The notes: generated from the sequence alone by a model not told the origin. A stretch of DNA of 64,000 nt from Methylocella tundrae (GCF_901905185.1 NZ_CABFMQ020000068.1:1-64000); one strand, 5' to 3'. Shown: positions 10,858 through 19,225, counted from the first letter of the stretch. Numbers and translations are program-made.

Positions 10858-11571
10858 ATGCCAATGGGTAGCACGATCTCTCCCCGCCTCCTTCGTATCG
10901 CGTCGGCCTTTCCAGACCCGCCATTCGAGTTTCTGCAGGATGGCCAGCCCACGGGCTTTGACATCGCCCTCACGGGCGCGATTTGCACGCGGTTGGGGCT
11001 GACGCTGGAGCGTGTCCCGTTCACCGGCGCCGACTTCAACGATATCTTTCAAGGCCTAGTTGATGGGTCCTGGGATTGCGTCGCCTCGGGGGCGACCGTG
11101 ACGCCGGAACGGCAGGAGCGGGCCGACTTCTGCGATCCCTATGTCGTGTCGGGCCAAAGCCTCGTCGCGTGCGTGACCCGTGATCCGGGCATCCGGTCAA
11201 CGGGCGACCTCGCAGGGCGGATTATCGGAGTCCAGAAGGGCAACACCTCTGAGCCCGTCGCCGAGCGTCTCAAGTCAGAGGGCCGCGTTGCCGAGGTTCG
11301 GATCTACCCGTATCACGGCATCGAGGAGATGCTCGACGATGTCGAGGTCGGCCGGATCGCGGCGGCCATGAAGCTGGCGCCTGTCACGCGCTGGCTGATC
11401 CGGACCCGACCCACCCTCCGCATCGTGCAGGAGGGGATCACGAAAGAGCAGTTGGCCTTGTCCGTGCGCCGGGGCAACGGCCAACTGCGCGATTCCCTAA
11501 ACCACATGCAGGCGCAATTGGCCGCCGAGGGCGCGCTCGCGAAGCTCGTCAAGGAATGGATCGAGCCATGA
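10858..11571 (+). CDS. Amino-acid-type solute-binding protein without signal peptide
   Basis: A 237-aa protein of the bacterial extracellular solute-binding family 3: FPDPPFEFLQDGQPTGFDIA at the start, TVTPERQERADFCDPYVVSG in the middle, and LSVRRGNGQLRDSLNHMQ near the end. Family members usually carry a signal peptide and work with ABC permeases. Here the N-terminus (MPMGSTISPRLLRIASAF) has none, and no transporter genes lie nearby. Its stop overlaps the start of a cupin gene (ATGA), so the two are coupled. A cytoplasmic ligand-sensing role is possible but is inference. Confidence 0.85.
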   Translation: MPMGSTISPRLLRIASAFPDPPFEFLQDGQPTGFDIALTGAICTRLGLTLERVPFTGADFNDIFQGLVDGSWDCVASGATVTPERQERADFCDPYVVSGQSLVACVTRDPGIRSTGDLAGRIIGVQKGNTSEPVAERLKSEGRVAEVRIYPYHGIEEMLDDVEVGRIAAAMKLAPVTRWLIRTRPTLRIVQEGITKEQLALSVRRGNGQLRDSLNHMQAQLAAEGALAKLVKEWIEP

Positions 11572-11900
11572 GCCGCTGCGTCCGCCTCTATAGCGGTACG
11601 GATGGCCAGTCCCATGTCGAGGAATTGGAATGGCCCGTCGGGGAGAAGCGCCCGGTCCGTCTGGTCCACATCGAGGAAAGTCCGCCGGGATCGGCGCTCG
11701 ATTGGCATGTCGCGCCCTGTGAGCAATATGTGGTCACCCTTTTAGGGAGGCTCGAGTTCACGACGCGCGACGGGGAGACTTTCATCCTCGCTCCGGGAGA
11801 CGTGCTCCTCGCTGACGACACCACGGGATCGGGTCACCGCTGGCGCCTGATCGACGCTTCGCCGTGGCGCAGAATGTATGTGGAGTTCGTTCGGTCGTGA
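11568..11900 (+). CDS. Small cupin-domain protein
   Basis: A 110-aa single-domain cupin. Motif 1 is recognisable around ALDWHVAPCEQYVVTLLGRLE and motif 2 around FILAPGDVLLADDTTGSGHRW. His and Glu/Gln residues could bind a metal, but the set is not canonical. The ATG at 11568 overlaps the upstream solute-binding gene stop as ATGA. The coupling suggests both act on the same small molecule (inference). The reaction is unknown. Confidence 0.82.
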   Translation: MSRCVRLYSGTDGQSHVEELEWPVGEKRPVRLVHIEESPPGSALDWHVAPCEQYVVTLLGRLEFTTRDGETFILAPGDVLLADDTTGSGHRWRLIDASPWRRMYVEFVRS

Positions 11901-12042
11901 GAATGGGCAATTCCCCTTCGCGAGACTGGCGCGGCGCTCGAGCTTTGGCCTGCCGCCAGTAGGTCTGCTTTGAGATGAAGCGCCAAGGTCCGTTGCTGGG
12001 TCGGAAGGCGCCGTCTGTTCAAGCGCCCGCCTCTGCTTCGAT

Positions 12043-12071
12043 CCGTCCGTCCCCAGGAAACTGACGGACGG
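12043..12071. terminator. Hairpin between convergent genes
   Basis: CCGTCCGTC (12043-12051) pairs perfectly with GACGGACGG (12063-12071) across an 11-base loop. It sits between the convergent cupin and AraC genes, the expected place for a shared terminator, though no T-run follows. Confidence 0.45.
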
Positions 12072-12118
12072 CTCCGGGCCCTTTCGGATGGCCATGCGCG
12101 TGCGAACGGCCTTGGCCG

Positions 12119-13018
12119 TCAACCTCGAATGCTCAGTCTATAATCGACGCGCGGTGAGTGGCCGAAAAGCGCTTTATAAGCGCGGCTGAATGCAGCCTCT
12201 GACTCGTAGCCGATGCTAAACCCGATTTCACCCACCCGCGCGTCGCGCTTGCTCAGCAGGTCCCGTGCTAGCGCCAAGCGCCACTCATTATGATAGCGCA
12301 GCGGCGAACGGCCCACCAAGGCGGTGAAGCGCTCACAAAAGCTGGAGCGGGACATTCCTGCAATAGCCGCGAGGGTCTCGATGCTCCACCGCTGCATGGG
12401 CCGCTCATGAATGGCCTTCAGAGCATTTGCGATGCGCACATCGGCAAGTCCTCCTAACCATCCGGATGCGGGCCCTTGATGGACCCAACTGCGCAATGTG
12501 CGGATGACCACCAAGTCGATCAGTCGCGAGACCATCAAGGCGGCGCCAGGCTGGATATCGCCGGCCTCGAGCATCAGGAAATGCACGATCCCCTCCAGCC
12601 AGCCCGCGCCCTCCGCCCGTCGGATGTGGATGCATCCAGGCAGGGCGGACACCATGCCGCGAAGGCTGTCCGGATCGAAACGGAAGCGGCAAAGGACCAT
12701 GGTCGCTGGGCCGCCCGAGGCCGTCAGTCGCAGGTCGCCCGCGCCACGCGGCAACATCACAAGATCGCCCTCGTCGATGACCACGGGCCCGCTCTCCTCG
12801 CCCTCGATGCGCAGGGCCCCTTGGGTCACGATGCAGACGTGCGCGGCCTCGGCTTCCAAATCCAAGCGGCCCTCCGGCGCGAGGGCGCGGGAATAGACGT
12901 GGTCTCCCGTGAGGTGGATTTGCGCCAGCACGCGGGACAGCAGATCGGTCGATGCGGGATTGTCGACTTCCACTTCCGGACGAATGGTCAAATTTTCCGG
13001 TAGTCCAGTCATGGCCAT
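12119..13018 (-). CDS. AraC-family regulator with N-terminal cupin domain
   Basis: A transcription factor of about 299 aa. The first ~190 residues form a cupin ligand-binding domain (HVCIVTQGALRIEGEESGP, VIDEGDLVMLPRGAGDL), and the last ~95 residues carry two AraC helix-turn-helix motifs (SIETLAAIAGMSRSSFCERF; ARVGEIGFSIGYESEAAFSR, then AYKALFGHSPRVDYR). ATG 13018 and ATG 13012 are both possible starts. It is divergent from an exported alpha/beta hydrolase across ~160 bases. Such pairs are usually regulator and target, so control of the hydrolase is a reasonable inference. Confidence 0.9.
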   Translation of the reverse strand: MAMTGLPENLTIRPEVEVDNPASTDLLSRVLAQIHLTGDHVYSRALAPEGRLDLEAEAAHVCIVTQGALRIEGEESGPVVIDEGDLVMLPRGAGDLRLTASGGPATMVLCRFRFDPDSLRGMVSALPGCIHIRRAEGAGWLEGIVHFLMLEAGDIQPGAALMVSRLIDLVVIRTLRSWVHQGPASGWLGGLADVRIANALKAIHERPMQRWSIETLAAIAGMSRSSFCERFTALVGRSPLRYHNEWRLALARDLLSKRDARVGEIGFSIGYESEAAFSRAYKALFGHSPRVDYRLSIRG

Positions 13019-13178
13019 AACCACCCCATTGAATCTATAAATGCGCCGTGAAGAGTGCTTAACAACATGGAAATATGCACTTTTCTAAGCAAACCGTATT
13101 CGTTTTCCCGCGTCAAGTTGCTTTGATCGGAAATGTTCCGATCTACCGGCTTGATCGCTCTGTCGAAAGGACAATCCA

Positions 13179-13934
13179 ATGAAAATGCTCACTGTCGGCG
13201 CCGCTCTCGCCGCCGTTTTCGCGATGGGAGCTCCCATCGCCGCCTCCGCCGCAACCGCCCAAAATGTGGTGCTTGCGCCCGGCGCCTTCACCGACAAGTC
13301 CAGCTGGGACAAGGTGGCCCATCTGCTGCGCAAGAAGGGCTTCAAGGTCACCGAAGTCGACATTCCGCTGACCTCGCTCGAGGCTGACGTCGCCGCGACG
13401 CGCGAGGTGTTGGACGCCCAGAAGGGCGCGACCGTCCTCGTCGGCCACTCCTGGGGCGGCGTTGTGATCGGCGAAGCCGGCGACAGCCCCAAGGTCAAGG
13501 CGCTGGTCTATGTCGCGGCCTTCGCGCCGGACAAGGGTGAAACCCTTCAGGCGCTCACGGCCAACGGCCCGCCGACCGAGGGCCTGACGGCCGTGCGGCC
13601 GGACTCCAAGGGCTTCCTGTCGATCGATCCGGCCGCCTACGCGCATGTCTTCGTCGGCGACGCGCCGGTCGCGGAAGGCGAGGCCCTGGCTCTGAAGCAG
13701 AAGCCAATCAGTGGCGCCGCCTTCGGCGCCCCGGCGACCGTCGCGGCCTGGCATCTCAAGCCGACCTACTACGCGATCTCAGCCAACGATCTGATGGTTC
13801 CGCCGCAGGCCGAGGCCTTCTTCGCCAAACGCATGAACGCCACGACCGTCACGCTGCAGTCGAGCCATGCGTCTCCCGTGTCGCACCCCAAAGAGGTCGC
13901 CGCGCTCATCGAGCAGGCCGCCAAAGGACACTAA
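13179..13934 (+). CDS. Exported alpha/beta hydrolase
   Basis: A 251-aa serine hydrolase with a signal peptide (MKMLTVGAALAAVFAMGA, then PIAASAA, cleavage near residue 24), so it acts in the periplasm. The nucleophile is Ser91 in LVGHSWGGVVIG; an acid in SANDLMVPP and His in SSHASPVSHP complete a plausible triad. The oxyanion region follows VVLAPGAFTDKSSW. Homologues are generally annotated as alpha/beta hydrolases of the salicylate-esterase-like group; the substrate is unknown. It is divergent from an AraC/cupin regulator and is followed after 82 bases by a small membrane protein gene. Confidence 0.9.
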   Translation: MKMLTVGAALAAVFAMGAPIAASAATAQNVVLAPGAFTDKSSWDKVAHLLRKKGFKVTEVDIPLTSLEADVAATREVLDAQKGATVLVGHSWGGVVIGEAGDSPKVKALVYVAAFAPDKGETLQALTANGPPTEGLTAVRPDSKGFLSIDPAAYAHVFVGDAPVAEGEALALKQKPISGAAFGAPATVAAWHLKPTYYAISANDLMVPPQAEAFFAKRMNATTVTLQSSHASPVSHPKEVAALIEQAAKGH

Positions 13935-14016
13935 TCCCGGGCCGGACGACGGGAGGCCGAAGCCGCCCGTCGCCCGGCGCCGTCTCGCGCCCTCCAGCAG
14001 AAACAGGATCCTTGCA

Positions 14017-14604
14017 ATGAACAGTCAAACCTTCCCGCAGCCGGATCGCGACGCAGCGTCACGCTGGCTGAAATCCTATTATTTCACCCGCGCCGCGGTC
14101 GCGGTCGTCTGGTTCGCTGCGGCCTTCGCCGTCGGCAAGACCTCGCCGTCGGTTGCGGCGGCGCTCCTCGTCGCTTATCCGGCTTGGGACGCGCTCGCCA
14201 ATTTCGTCGACGCCCAGCGCAGCGGCGGTCTGAAGCCGAATAGCAGCCAGGCGATCAATGTCGCGATCAGCGCCTTCGCCACGATCGCGGTGGCCGGCGC
14301 CCTTACGCGAGACTTGCATGTGGTGATGGCGGTGTTCGGGACGTGGGCCATATTGGCTGGTCTGTTCCAACTCATCACTGGTGTGCGCCGTTGGAAGATC
14401 GGTGCGCAGTGGGCGATGATCCTCGCTGGGGCGCAGTCGGCGCTCGTCGGCGCCTACTTCATCAAACAGGCGACGGGGAGCGCAACCGTCGGCATCACCG
14501 ATATCGCGCCGTATGCGGCGTTCGGCGCCTTATATTTCCTCATTTCGGGCATTTGGCTCACCATCGCGCAAGCGCGTCGCCATGCCTCCGGGCGCGCCGC
14601 CTAA
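14017..14604 (+). CDS. Small integral membrane protein (DUF308-like)
   Basis: A 195-aa protein with about six hydrophobic helices (AAVAVVWFAAAFAVG, VAAALLVAYPAWDALANFVD, AFATIAVAGALT, VVMAVFGTWAILAGLFQLI, WAMILAGAQSALVGAYF, YAAFGALYFLISGIWLTIA). The layout of paired short helices resembles the HdeD/DUF308 group. ATG 14017 is preceded by AGGATCC. A longer frame opening at 13867 overlaps the hydrolase and is rejected. Function unknown; possibly co-transcribed with the hydrolase. Confidence 0.8.
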   Translation: MNSQTFPQPDRDAASRWLKSYYFTRAAVAVVWFAAAFAVGKTSPSVAAALLVAYPAWDALANFVDAQRSGGLKPNSSQAINVAISAFATIAVAGALTRDLHVVMAVFGTWAILAGLFQLITGVRRWKIGAQWAMILAGAQSALVGAYFIKQATGSATVGITDIAPYAAFGALYFLISGIWLTIAQARRHASGRAA

Positions 14605-14690
14605 TCCTGTCTTCACATAAGGGGCGCCGCGATGCGTCGCCCCTCCTTTTTGGTCTACGGTTCCCGCCCTGGCGCGCTTAGCAAACCTAC

Positions 14691-15389
14691 GTGGCGGGCG
14701 CGATGCTCGGGGCCGGAACCTGCCTCGCGCCGGTCCTGCGCGCGGGCGCCCGCGCGGGACTTGATCTTTCCGGCGAGGACCGCATCCTCGCCCTGCTCGC
14801 GGCGACGCATCACCAACCGATCGAACCGCTCTTTCTCACCAAGCTCGGCCGCGCCTCTAAGCTTTGGGCGCTGGGCGAAAAGAGCCTCGCCCATATCCAT
14901 CTGATCCACTGCGGCCTGCCGGCGATCGAGAGCGAGGAGCAGGCGTTCCGGCTCTTCCTCGCCGACGGCCTCATCGCCGAGGGCTATCCGCCCGCCGCGC
15001 TTAGCAAGGCGCTCGGCTTCGACTTGCCGCAGGGGTTGTGCAAATACAGCCCCGACCAGCCGCGCGACGATCACGGACGCTGGACCGCGAGCGCCGAATC
15101 AAGCGGCGGGCCAGGAGGCTTTTCGCTCACCTACGCCGACGAGACAGGCGATCCGGGAGGCTCGGACGTTCCGATCACATATGTTTCCTCCAGCGATCCC
15201 GGTAAGGACCGGGAGAAGGACGACCCCCTTTACGAAGAGCGCCGCGCGTTTGGAGAAGAGACCCCCGAAGAGGATCTGAGGCACGGACGACCAATCGACC
15301 CGATGGGCCCCACAGCCTTCCCGTTCGCAGGCGGGCGCCGACGGCGGCGCCCGGCGCGGCCTCCGGCCCGAAGCCGTCTAATTTTGTAG
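14691..15389 (+). pseudogene. Polymorphic toxin, N-terminal part (frameshifted)
   Basis: The 232-aa frame contains a helical N-terminal region (SLAHIHLIHCGLPAIESEEQ, FRLFLADGLI, LSKALGFDLP) and the linker KYSPDQPRDDHGRWTAS. I recognise this pairing from alphaproteobacterial polymorphic-toxin-like and phage-like proteins. After PIDPMGPTAFPFAGG the frame degenerates into Arg-rich sequence and stops at 15387. The better continuation is in the +2 frame (ASGPKPSNFVGQDFRKYG, then VEKPDLEIG, 15345-15440). A second shift then returns to the frame of the C-terminal toxin-like domain at 15441. The start is GTG 14691 or ATG 14703. Confidence 0.65.
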
Positions 15390-15440
15390 GCCAGGATTTT
15401 AGGAAGTACGGAATTGGAGTCGAAAAGCCGGATTTAGAAA

Positions 15441-15689
15441 TTGGCTTTTTGGAACGACCATGCAACCGGGCGGGCGGCGCAGCGCGGACTAACCCGTGAT
15501 GAGATAGAGGATATTATCGCGAATCCTTTGTTAGTCACACGCCAATCGAACAGTCGATTCTACTACTTGAATGATCACGGAGCCGTCGTCCTAGATGACG
15601 ACGGTCGGGTTGTCACCGATTACGGCTCTTCGAATTTCAAACAGGGCGTGATCGACATTCTCAAGCGCGTGCATTCTGAGGACAAGTAA
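15441..15689 (+). CDS. Toxin-like C-terminal domain (82 aa), detached by frameshift
   Basis: The frame opens at a TTG and reads FWNDHATGRAAQRGLTRDEI, then IIANP, FYYLNDHGAVVLDDDGRVVT, ending FKQGVIDILKRV. The His...Arg...RG(I/L)T pattern followed by a beta-rich GAVVLD segment resembles small DUF4258-like, RelE-fold ribonuclease toxin domains found at the C-terminus of polymorphic toxins. It is probably the original end of the gene starting at 14691, now separated by two frameshifts. The stop (TAA) is immediately followed by the ATG of an immunity-like gene. Base composition is lower in GC than flanking genes. Confidence 0.6.
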   Translation: MAFWNDHATGRAAQRGLTRDEIEDIIANPLLVTRQSNSRFYYLNDHGAVVLDDDGRVVTDYGSSNFKQGVIDILKRVHSEDK

Positions 15690-15965
15690 ATGGCACATAC
15701 CCCTGATTTCATGCTCATCCGCGCCGTCTTGCTGAGGGACTGGGAGCCGATCATATGTAATGAACTCCTTCCCGACGATGAATATGATGATTATATCCCA
15801 CAACTCATGGAACTCCTTGAAGCCGGCGCCTCGCAGGAGCGCATTGCGAACTATCTATCACGCGTAGAAAGTGTCACCATGGGTGTGCCGACTATCGTCG
15901 AACGTACGGGCCGTGTCGCTAGCAATTTAATTGTTGCTTGGAAAGCCAAGCACAAAAAACCTTAA
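15690..15965 (+). CDS. Probable immunity protein next to the toxin remnant
   Basis: A 91-aa acidic protein whose ATG directly follows the toxin stop codon (TAAATG). The sequence LLRDWEPIICNELLPDDEYD followed by YIPQLMELLEAGASQERIAN resembles the small DUF1871-like proteins encoded beside contact-dependent or polymorphic toxins (a WDPI...DEYD...I pattern). No signal peptide, consistent with neutralising the toxin in the cytoplasm. Lower GC than the surrounding genome suggests transfer. Identity as an immunity protein is inference from position, size and pattern. Confidence 0.6.
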   Translation: MAHTPDFMLIRAVLLRDWEPIICNELLPDDEYDDYIPQLMELLEAGASQERIANYLSRVESVTMGVPTIVERTGRVASNLIVAWKAKHKKP

Positions 15966-16057
15966 AATTCTGGAACCGACCCGAAAAAAACGGGCTCAAG
16001 CCCCCGCTATCACCCTGATCGGGAACCAGCGATCGATCGCCAGCGGGCGCAATAGCC

Positions 16058-16860
16058 ATGGGCGGCACGGGCGTCATCGATCGTTTCCTCGCGGTCTTCA
16101 CCCAATAGATCGACAGCAGCTTCGGCCTGCTTGGCGGCGAGGCGGCCTTCATCGCCACCACGCTGATTGCGATCGATATGACGCTGGCGGCGCTCTTCTG
16201 GTACTGGGCCGCCGACGAAGACATCATCGCGCGACTCGTCAAGAAGACTCTTTTCGTCGGCGTCTTCGCCTATCTCATCGGCAACTGGAATAACCTTGCT
16301 CGCATCGTCTTCGAGAGCTTCGCCGGCCTCGGCCTGAAGGCGTCTGGTACCGGATTGGCGGAAGCGGACTTTCTGCGCCCCGGCCGCATCGCCCAGGTCG
16401 GCCTCGACGCCGGCCGGCCCATTCTCGACTCGATCTCCGGCGTCTCGTTCTTCGAGAACTTCATTCAGATCGTGGTGCTGCTGTTCGCCTGGGCGATGGT
16501 GCTGCTCGCCTTCTTCATCCTCGCAATCAGCTCTTCGTCACGCTCATCGAATTCAAGCTGACGACGCTCGCCGGCTTCGTGCTGATCCCCTTCGGCCTCT
16601 TCGCATCGTCTCGGGAGGACCGCAGCTCGGCGCCGGCGCCGCCATCGGCACGGGTCTCGCGGGCGGCGGCGCCGGCCTCGTAGGGGGCGCCATCGCGGGA
16701 ACCGCCCGCGGAGGCGCGGCGCTCGCTGGCGGAGCAACCGCCGCCTATCGCGCAGGCGGCGCATCCGGCGTTGCAACAGCTGGGCTCTCGGGCGGCGCGG
16801 AGGCGATCATCAGCCCGCTGCGCCGCGCCGTCCCTCCCGACAATCGCGGCGATCCACCAA
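16058..16860 (+). pseudogene. trbL: Conjugal transfer protein TrbL, degraded
   Basis: TrbL is a polytopic component of P-type/ICE conjugation pores. From ATG 16058 the frame reads MGGTGVIDRFLAVFTQ then an amber stop (16106-16108) where the family has an aromatic residue, and continues IDSSFGLLGGEAAFIATTL, LFWYWAADEDIIARLVKKT, ARIVFESFAGLGLKASGTG, DFLRPGRIAQVGLDAGRP. Near 16531 one base is lost (AISSSSR instead of AIQLFVTLIEFKLTTLAGFV). After VLIPFGLF a large in-gene deletion jumps to SGGPQLGAGAAIGTGLAGGG. The sequence fades by ~16860 and abuts the integrase remnant. It is clearly non-functional and marks a former conjugative element. Confidence 0.85.
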
Positions 16861-18200
16861 ACACAATGCGGCCCGCGCGCGAGCGCCGCTCTGGATTGTT
16901 CGGACCTGTGGCTGTGCGAGCTGAGCAGCTTGATTCAAAACTCTGATCGGCTCAACTCCCGCGTCAAGCTTCGTTGTGGTGAGCCAAAGCAACAGCGAGT
17001 CATCTAATGTCTTTCCGGCCTTTTCAAACACGATCGCGGATATGCGCTCCTGCTGCGTTCGGAGGTGGTCACGAAGCAGCTTGTCGCGTGTAATGTAGCC
17101 TGCATTGACGCCGGGCAGCGAGTGGTTCATGAGAAGGTGGACGTCGAGCTCCGACACACCCGCGGCCTGAGAGAGCGTGCGATAGCTTTGGCGCAGATCG
17201 TTTCCCCATTTCGAAAGCGCATCACGTTCCTCTCTGTGCTCCGCCAGGTGGCCCGCCGCGCTGTCGGCTGGAAATAGCCAGAACTCAGCTTGGTCAGGGA
17301 AGAACGTCCGTCCCAATCTGATCGCTCGAAGAATGCAGCGGATCATCGCTCGGGAAAGGGGAATATCGAACGCTCTCTTCTCGCCGCCTTTAGGCTTTGG
17401 AATGCGGAGCAGCCGCTTGCGCAGATCAATGTCCTCAATGCGGACATTCTTAAGGGCTGCCGGGCGCGACCCGCCTAGCAACGTTAGCAGGTGGTATTCG
17501 CGTCGGAGGGGGTTCTGAAGCGTGTAGAGTTCCTTCAGCCACCCTCCAATGTCCTCGGAACCCATGCCGCTATTGCGCCGCTTCTCCTGATTCCAGTCGA
17601 TGGCCGTGACGGGGTTGATCGGAGAGAGGTCCGGGTTCGATCTGCGGGCATGGTTGTAAATTGCCCGGAGGCTTCGCATAGAGCTATTGGCGATATAAGG
17701 GCCATTCTTTTGCGTGATCTTGTCGTGGCGCTCGACGACCAGATCGGGCTGTCGGCCGAGGCGGGACAGCGGTTTATCCAGCCAATCCTTGAACAGCCGT
17801 TCGATGTGGTCGCGATAACTCGCGATCGTGCTGGCGTTCCGGCCCTTTCGAATCATGTGCGCGTCGCGATAGCGTTCCCACGCTTGGCGAAGCGTAATCG
17901 CGCCGGCGTTGGTCCTTGGAGCCTCGCCCGGTTTCACTCCTTTCGCGATCGCTCCGAGAAGCTCTTTAGCCTTGTTGCGCGCGTCGCGAGATCCCCGAAG
18001 TCGCCGAGTTTCTTCCTGACAGAGAATTCGCGAATCCCACCGCGCCAAAAGTCGCCCTGGGCCATGAAGCTTTTCCGCCGCTTTCCCACCAAGACCAGGA
18101 AGCCTTTTAGCTCTGTGTCGTGGACCTTGTACTGAGCGGTTGCGGCAAGCGGGAGACGTGCAATTGCCTTGTCGGTGAGAAGGACGGTTTGATCCGCCAT
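16810..18200 (-). pseudogene. int: Tyrosine integrase, frameshifted
   Basis: The N-terminal arm-binding half (MADQTVLLTDKAIARLPLAA, TELKGFLVLVGKRRKSFMAQ, EFSVRKKLGDFG) lies in one frame, and the rest continues in another from RNKAKELLGAIAKGVKPGE, so a single-base indel lies near 17975-17990. The catalytic domain has the first Arg in LGGSRPAALKNV, NDLRQSYRTLS in place of the usual HxLR box, the second His in LLMNHSLPGVN and the nucleophile Tyr in AGYITRDK. The end beyond LNQAAQLAQPQ reads antisense to the trbL remnant and is not original. It lies next to a tRNA-derived att site, as expected for an ICE integrase. Confidence 0.85.
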
Positions 18201-18214
18201 GAGTCCCTCAAATT

Positions 18215-18237
18215 TTTAGTCCGGGATTAGTCCGGGG
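18215..18237 (+). repeat. Two direct copies of TTAGTCCGGG beside the integrase
   Basis: TTAGTCCGGG occurs at 18216-18225 and 18227-18236, just upstream of the integrase start. A third, inverted copy (CCCGGACTAAA) is at 18450-18460, on the other side of the tRNA-derived att core. The layout suggests integrase arm-type binding sites or element-end repeats (inference). Confidence 0.5.
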
Positions 18238-18379
18238 AATTATCCCGCCAGAGTTTCCCCGGTCGAGCTACGACCAACTACGCAGAAATGCGAGATACTA
18301 TAGACATTACAGTCTATTAGGTCAAGTACGGTACCGCTGTTCGCAAGGAAGCGAAGACTCGGAAAGCGCCAAATACTTA

Positions 18380-18424
18380 CTACGAATCTAGGGGTCAGGA
18401 GTTCGAATCTCTTCGGGCGCGCCA
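18380..18424 (+). other. att site: 3' end of a tRNA-Arg(ACG)-like gene
   Basis: Reads from a CTACGAA anticodon-loop-like segment through a good T-arm (AGGAG-TTCGAAT-CTCTT) and the acceptor strand CGGGCGC, then G and an encoded CCA. The matching 5' acceptor (GCGCCCG), D-arm and 5' anticodon stem are absent, so it is a 3' fragment, not a tRNA gene. Such fragments are the duplicated ends left by integration into tRNA 3' ends, and an integrase remnant lies 180 bases away. Confidence 0.75.
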
Positions 18425-18439
18425 TTATTTCAATGACTT

Positions 18440-18714
18440 ATCAATGCAGCCCGGACTAAACGGCTCTTCGCGCTTGCAGTTGACGATGAGGCTTTCGATC
18501 GGCGGCGGCAATTGATTGTGGCGTAGCGCACCGGTCGCCGCGAGCGATCGCTCAGGGCTTCGAGCCCGTGCTCCTTGCAGCGGTCAAAGATTTTGTAGCC
18601 GGTCTTGCGTGAAATGCCGAACTCCCCGCAGACATCGCTCATCGCCTCGCCCTCCAGAAGCCGGGCGACAAAGCGCAGGCGCTCGTCCATGACCGAACTC
18701 TCCTTCCACGGCAT
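18440..18714 (-). pseudogene. IS481-family transposase, N-terminal fragment
   Basis: From the ATG at 18714 the minus frame reads MPWKESSVMDERLRFVARLL, then SDVCGEFGISRKTGYKIFDR and GLEALSDRSRRPVRYA, the helix-turn-helix start of an IS481-type transposase. After RYA a small indel shifts the frame; the expected QLPPPIESLIVNCKREEP continues in another frame to about 18450, and then homology ends. The DDE catalytic domain is missing. It differs from the IS481 fragment near 8.6 kb. It interrupts the end of the CopD-like pseudogene upstream. Confidence 0.8.
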
Positions 18715-18764
18715 CAACGCTTTCCCGGCTAGACGAGCGACAGAAGAGATCAGAATACGGACAT

Positions 18765-19225
18765 CCCTGGCTCTCCGCGACGGCGCCAAAGATTGCGACC
18801 AGGCTGAGCACGAGCAAAATCCAGTGCGCCAGATGCACCGGTAAATGCTGCATCTGGCGCCTCTGTAGCCCATTTGTGGAAATGTCGGTGCAGGATGAAT
18901 GGTTCGATAACGAACAGCATGAGCGTGAACAGCAGCCACGCGCAGACCATCGCGTGCATCCACTAGAATGCGACCGACCGAAATCGTTCCCACAGGTCCA
19001 GATGCTCCGACATGTAGAAACCGGTCAGGCCGACGACGACGGCGGCTATTCTTGCCTGCTACACGAACCGGTGCTCAATGGTTTGTAACGCCTTCAGTGG
19101 GTCGGCGCCGAGATCGCCACGGCGGACCGCTCGTAATACCACGGTGGTCGCCATCATCACTTCGCCAATCCAGATAACAACGGCGAGAACGTGCAGGGCG
19201 CGTGCGATAATGACACCGTCTATAG
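18765..19225 (-). pseudogene. CopD-like membrane protein, degraded
   Basis: Directly downstream of narK, the minus strand reads ARALHVLAVVIWIGEVMMAT and LKALQTIEHRFV, then TAG, QARIAAVVVGLTGFYMSEHL, VAF, a second TAG, WMHAMVCAWLLFTLMLFVIE, PFILHRHFHKWATEAPDAA, and in another frame VHLAHWILLVLSLVAIFGAV. Both TAG codons stand where Trp is expected (TGG to TAG). With the frameshift this is a dead polytopic membrane gene of the CopD/DUF type. No ATG remains at the start. The end runs into the IS481 fragment. Confidence 0.75.

Noticed and set aside
14655..15074. 139-codon minus-strand frame opposite the toxin N-terminus
   Set aside because: No recognisable domain, and the plus frame shows the polymorphic-toxin linker.
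18380..18424. Complete tRNA-Arg gene
   Set aside because: The 5' acceptor strand, D-arm and 5' anticodon stem are missing, so it is only a 3' end.
18240..18425. 61-codon minus-strand frame starting MARPKRFELLTPRF
   Set aside because: This is the well-known false protein produced by translating the complement of a tRNA 3' end; the DNA is the att fragment.
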